From NCBI GenBank assembly GCA_024743255.1, contig JANSWY010000013.1, forward strand, positions 20,675 through 84,674: a stretch of DNA of 64,000 bases, written 5' to 3'. The DNA comes from a bacterium. Lineage in GTDB: Bacteria > Bacteroidota > Bacteroidia > Cytophagales > Cyclobacteriaceae. The notes beneath the pieces were generated by a model, which was given only the letters and a program-made list of their open reading frames with translations, ran no database searches and was not told where the DNA came from. Within the stretch, counting starts at the first letter, position 1; each line of letters starts with the position of its first letter. This document shows positions 63,248 through 64,000 of the stretch, one piece after another. The position numbers and the translations under genes were made by a program.

Positions 63248-64000
63248 ATGAATGAATTAGACCTACAAGATAAATACCTCGTCAACTTCCTTTGCGAAAG
63301 ACCTGACGGCCTTCGCTACAAGGAAGCAAAGGCAAATACCGTTTCGCCTTTGTTCTTCATCACAGAAGACCTAAAGCATTTCATATCGGAAACCGACCTG
63401 AATAAAAGCAATTACCGCAAGCTCCTAAAGAAGTTCCCAAGTGAAAAAGACCTGCTAAACGCCTTTTGCCAATTCTTGGATGAAAAAATAAAGTCATCCA
63501 TGAACATGGCTATTTTCATCAATACCAATAAGTCCGTCACGTTTGAGGGAGTAAAGCTTCATCTATTTTACCCGAGCGGAAGTGAGTTTGAAGAAGACAA
63601 GTTATTTGACCAGAATGTATTCTCAGTAGTCCAGGAGTTGCCGTACATCTTTCGCTATGAGGGCAAGCAGCATTTTTCATTTCGTCCTGATTTGTCCTTT
63701 TTCCTGAACGGTATCTTTTTAGGATACAGTGAGTTAAAAAGCAACTGGACAAACCAAACCGCTCAGAAAAACGGCAGAAAGAAAGTAAGCAAAGACTACT
63801 TAAATGCAGTACAGGAATACCTGACCATTGCTGATAAAAATGACTTCTCACAAACCATCCGAAAGGACTTCCTGAAAGTATTTGAGAAAGCCATACATAT
63901 TACCTCTACAGATATTTCAGAGACTTACGTCATCCGAAATATTTCCAATCACTTTGATGAAATCAAAAACACGGTAGCCAGTGGCAGCTATGATTTTGAA
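63248..64000 (+). CDS. hsdR: Type I restriction endonuclease subunit, N-terminal part (cut by window end)
   Basis: The frame is open from the ATG at 63248 to the window end (251 codons). The N-terminal nuclease domain has the PD-(D/E)xK set RPDLSF (D148) and SELKSN (E162, K164), followed by YLNAVQEYLTIADKN. The motor domains lie beyond the window. It directly follows hsdS, giving the order hsdM-hsdS-hsdR. Together with the KAP gene upstream it forms a defence locus. Confidence 0.9.
   Translation, partial: MNELDLQDKYLVNFLCERPDGLRYKEAKANTVSPLFFITEDLKHFISETDLNKSNYRKLLKKFPSEKDLLNAFCQFLDEKIKSSMNMAIFINTNKSVTFEGVKLHLFYPSGSEFEEDKLFDQNVFSVVQELPYIFRYEGKQHFSFRPDLSFFLNGIFLGYSELKSNWTNQTAQKNGRKKVSKDYLNAVQEYLTIADKNDFSQTIRKDFLKVFEKAIHITSTDISETYVIRNISNHFDEIKNTVASGSYDFE

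Larger units (their letters stand above)
33480..64000. mobile_element. Putative tRNA-integrated genomic island (left end; right end outside window)
   Basis: Everything right of the displaced tRNA end is accessory: RHS toxin locus, exported orphan genes, RteC and DnaC-like mobile-element genes, envelope orphan pair, KAP NTPase and type I restriction. Everything left of it is ordinary chromosome. By the usual logic of tRNA integration the displaced 3' end with native terminator marks one junction, and the restored tRNA lies at the other. The tRNA reads leftward, so the intact copy and probably the integrase should be to the right, beyond the window. No integrase is seen inside. The island could be composite, since the RteC module may be a separate older insertion. 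Confidence 0.55.

Noticed and set aside
1..64000. CRISPR arrays, rRNA genes or insertion sequences
   Set aside because: No regularly spaced repeats, rRNA signatures or transposase motifs were seen on either strand.

Overview
The window looks like chromosome of a low-GC Bacteroidota, most likely a marine Cytophagales-type bacterium. The evidence is a FecI/FecR/TonB-receptor/DUF4249 locus, DUF4249 and FAS1 lipoproteins, TPR regulators with a LuxR-like tail, FtsX permeases with an N-terminal prefix domain paired with PadR regulators, RteC, and promoters of the Bacteroidota form TTTG-N19-22-TAnnTTTG. Gene names rest on recognised motifs and family memory; no database search was possible.

Left part (1-33.4 kb), mostly ordinary chromosome. 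The end of hisD overlaps hisC. hisB, a bifunctional phosphatase/dehydratase, lies 3.7 kb away, and between them on the opposite strand sits a compact four-gene cassette: carbamoyltransferase, SGNH hydrolase, a 49-residue DUF5989-type protein and an SxtJ-type membrane protein. These are the gene types called sxtI, sxtL, sxtK and sxtJ in cyanobacterial saxitoxin clusters. Next come a TPR/HTH regulator, a small membrane protein, a five-domain fasciclin lipoprotein, a LytS/LytTR two-component pair, a CHASE3-like histidine kinase and a duplicated GldN-like protein. They are followed by a FecI-FecR-TonB receptor-DUF4249 locus, a membrane-anchored AraC regulator, an S41-like protease, an outer-membrane protein, a SiaC-like protein, two PadR + FtsX-permease pairs and a MATE exporter.

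Junction (33.4-33.8 kb). A displaced tRNA 3' end with its own terminator marks the probable left edge of an integrated island. Just inside is a compact candidate small RNA, with promoter, 5' hairpin and terminator within about 110 bp.

Right part (33.5 kb to the window end), accessory DNA throughout. It holds a secreted lamin-tail/coiled-coil protein and a 2931-residue RHS protein with a JAMM-like C-terminal tip. Exported orphan or immunity-like genes follow, including two DUF6794-type paralogues and one apparently frameshifted gene. Then come an RteC / HTH / replication-type / DnaC-like ATPase module without an integrase, a small lipoprotein with a TPR sensor lacking its HTH, and an unrecognised envelope protein pair whose two genes each carry the same inverted repeat upstream. 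A KAP NTPase with a PUA/EVE-like domain leads directly into a type I restriction system (hsdM, hsdS, start of hsdR) that runs off the window. The island should therefore end to the right of the window at an intact tRNA. The best candidates for something undescribed are the envelope pair with shared inverted repeats, the KAP-hsdMSR arrangement, the RHS tip with its downstream genes, and the sxt-like cassette inside the his locus.
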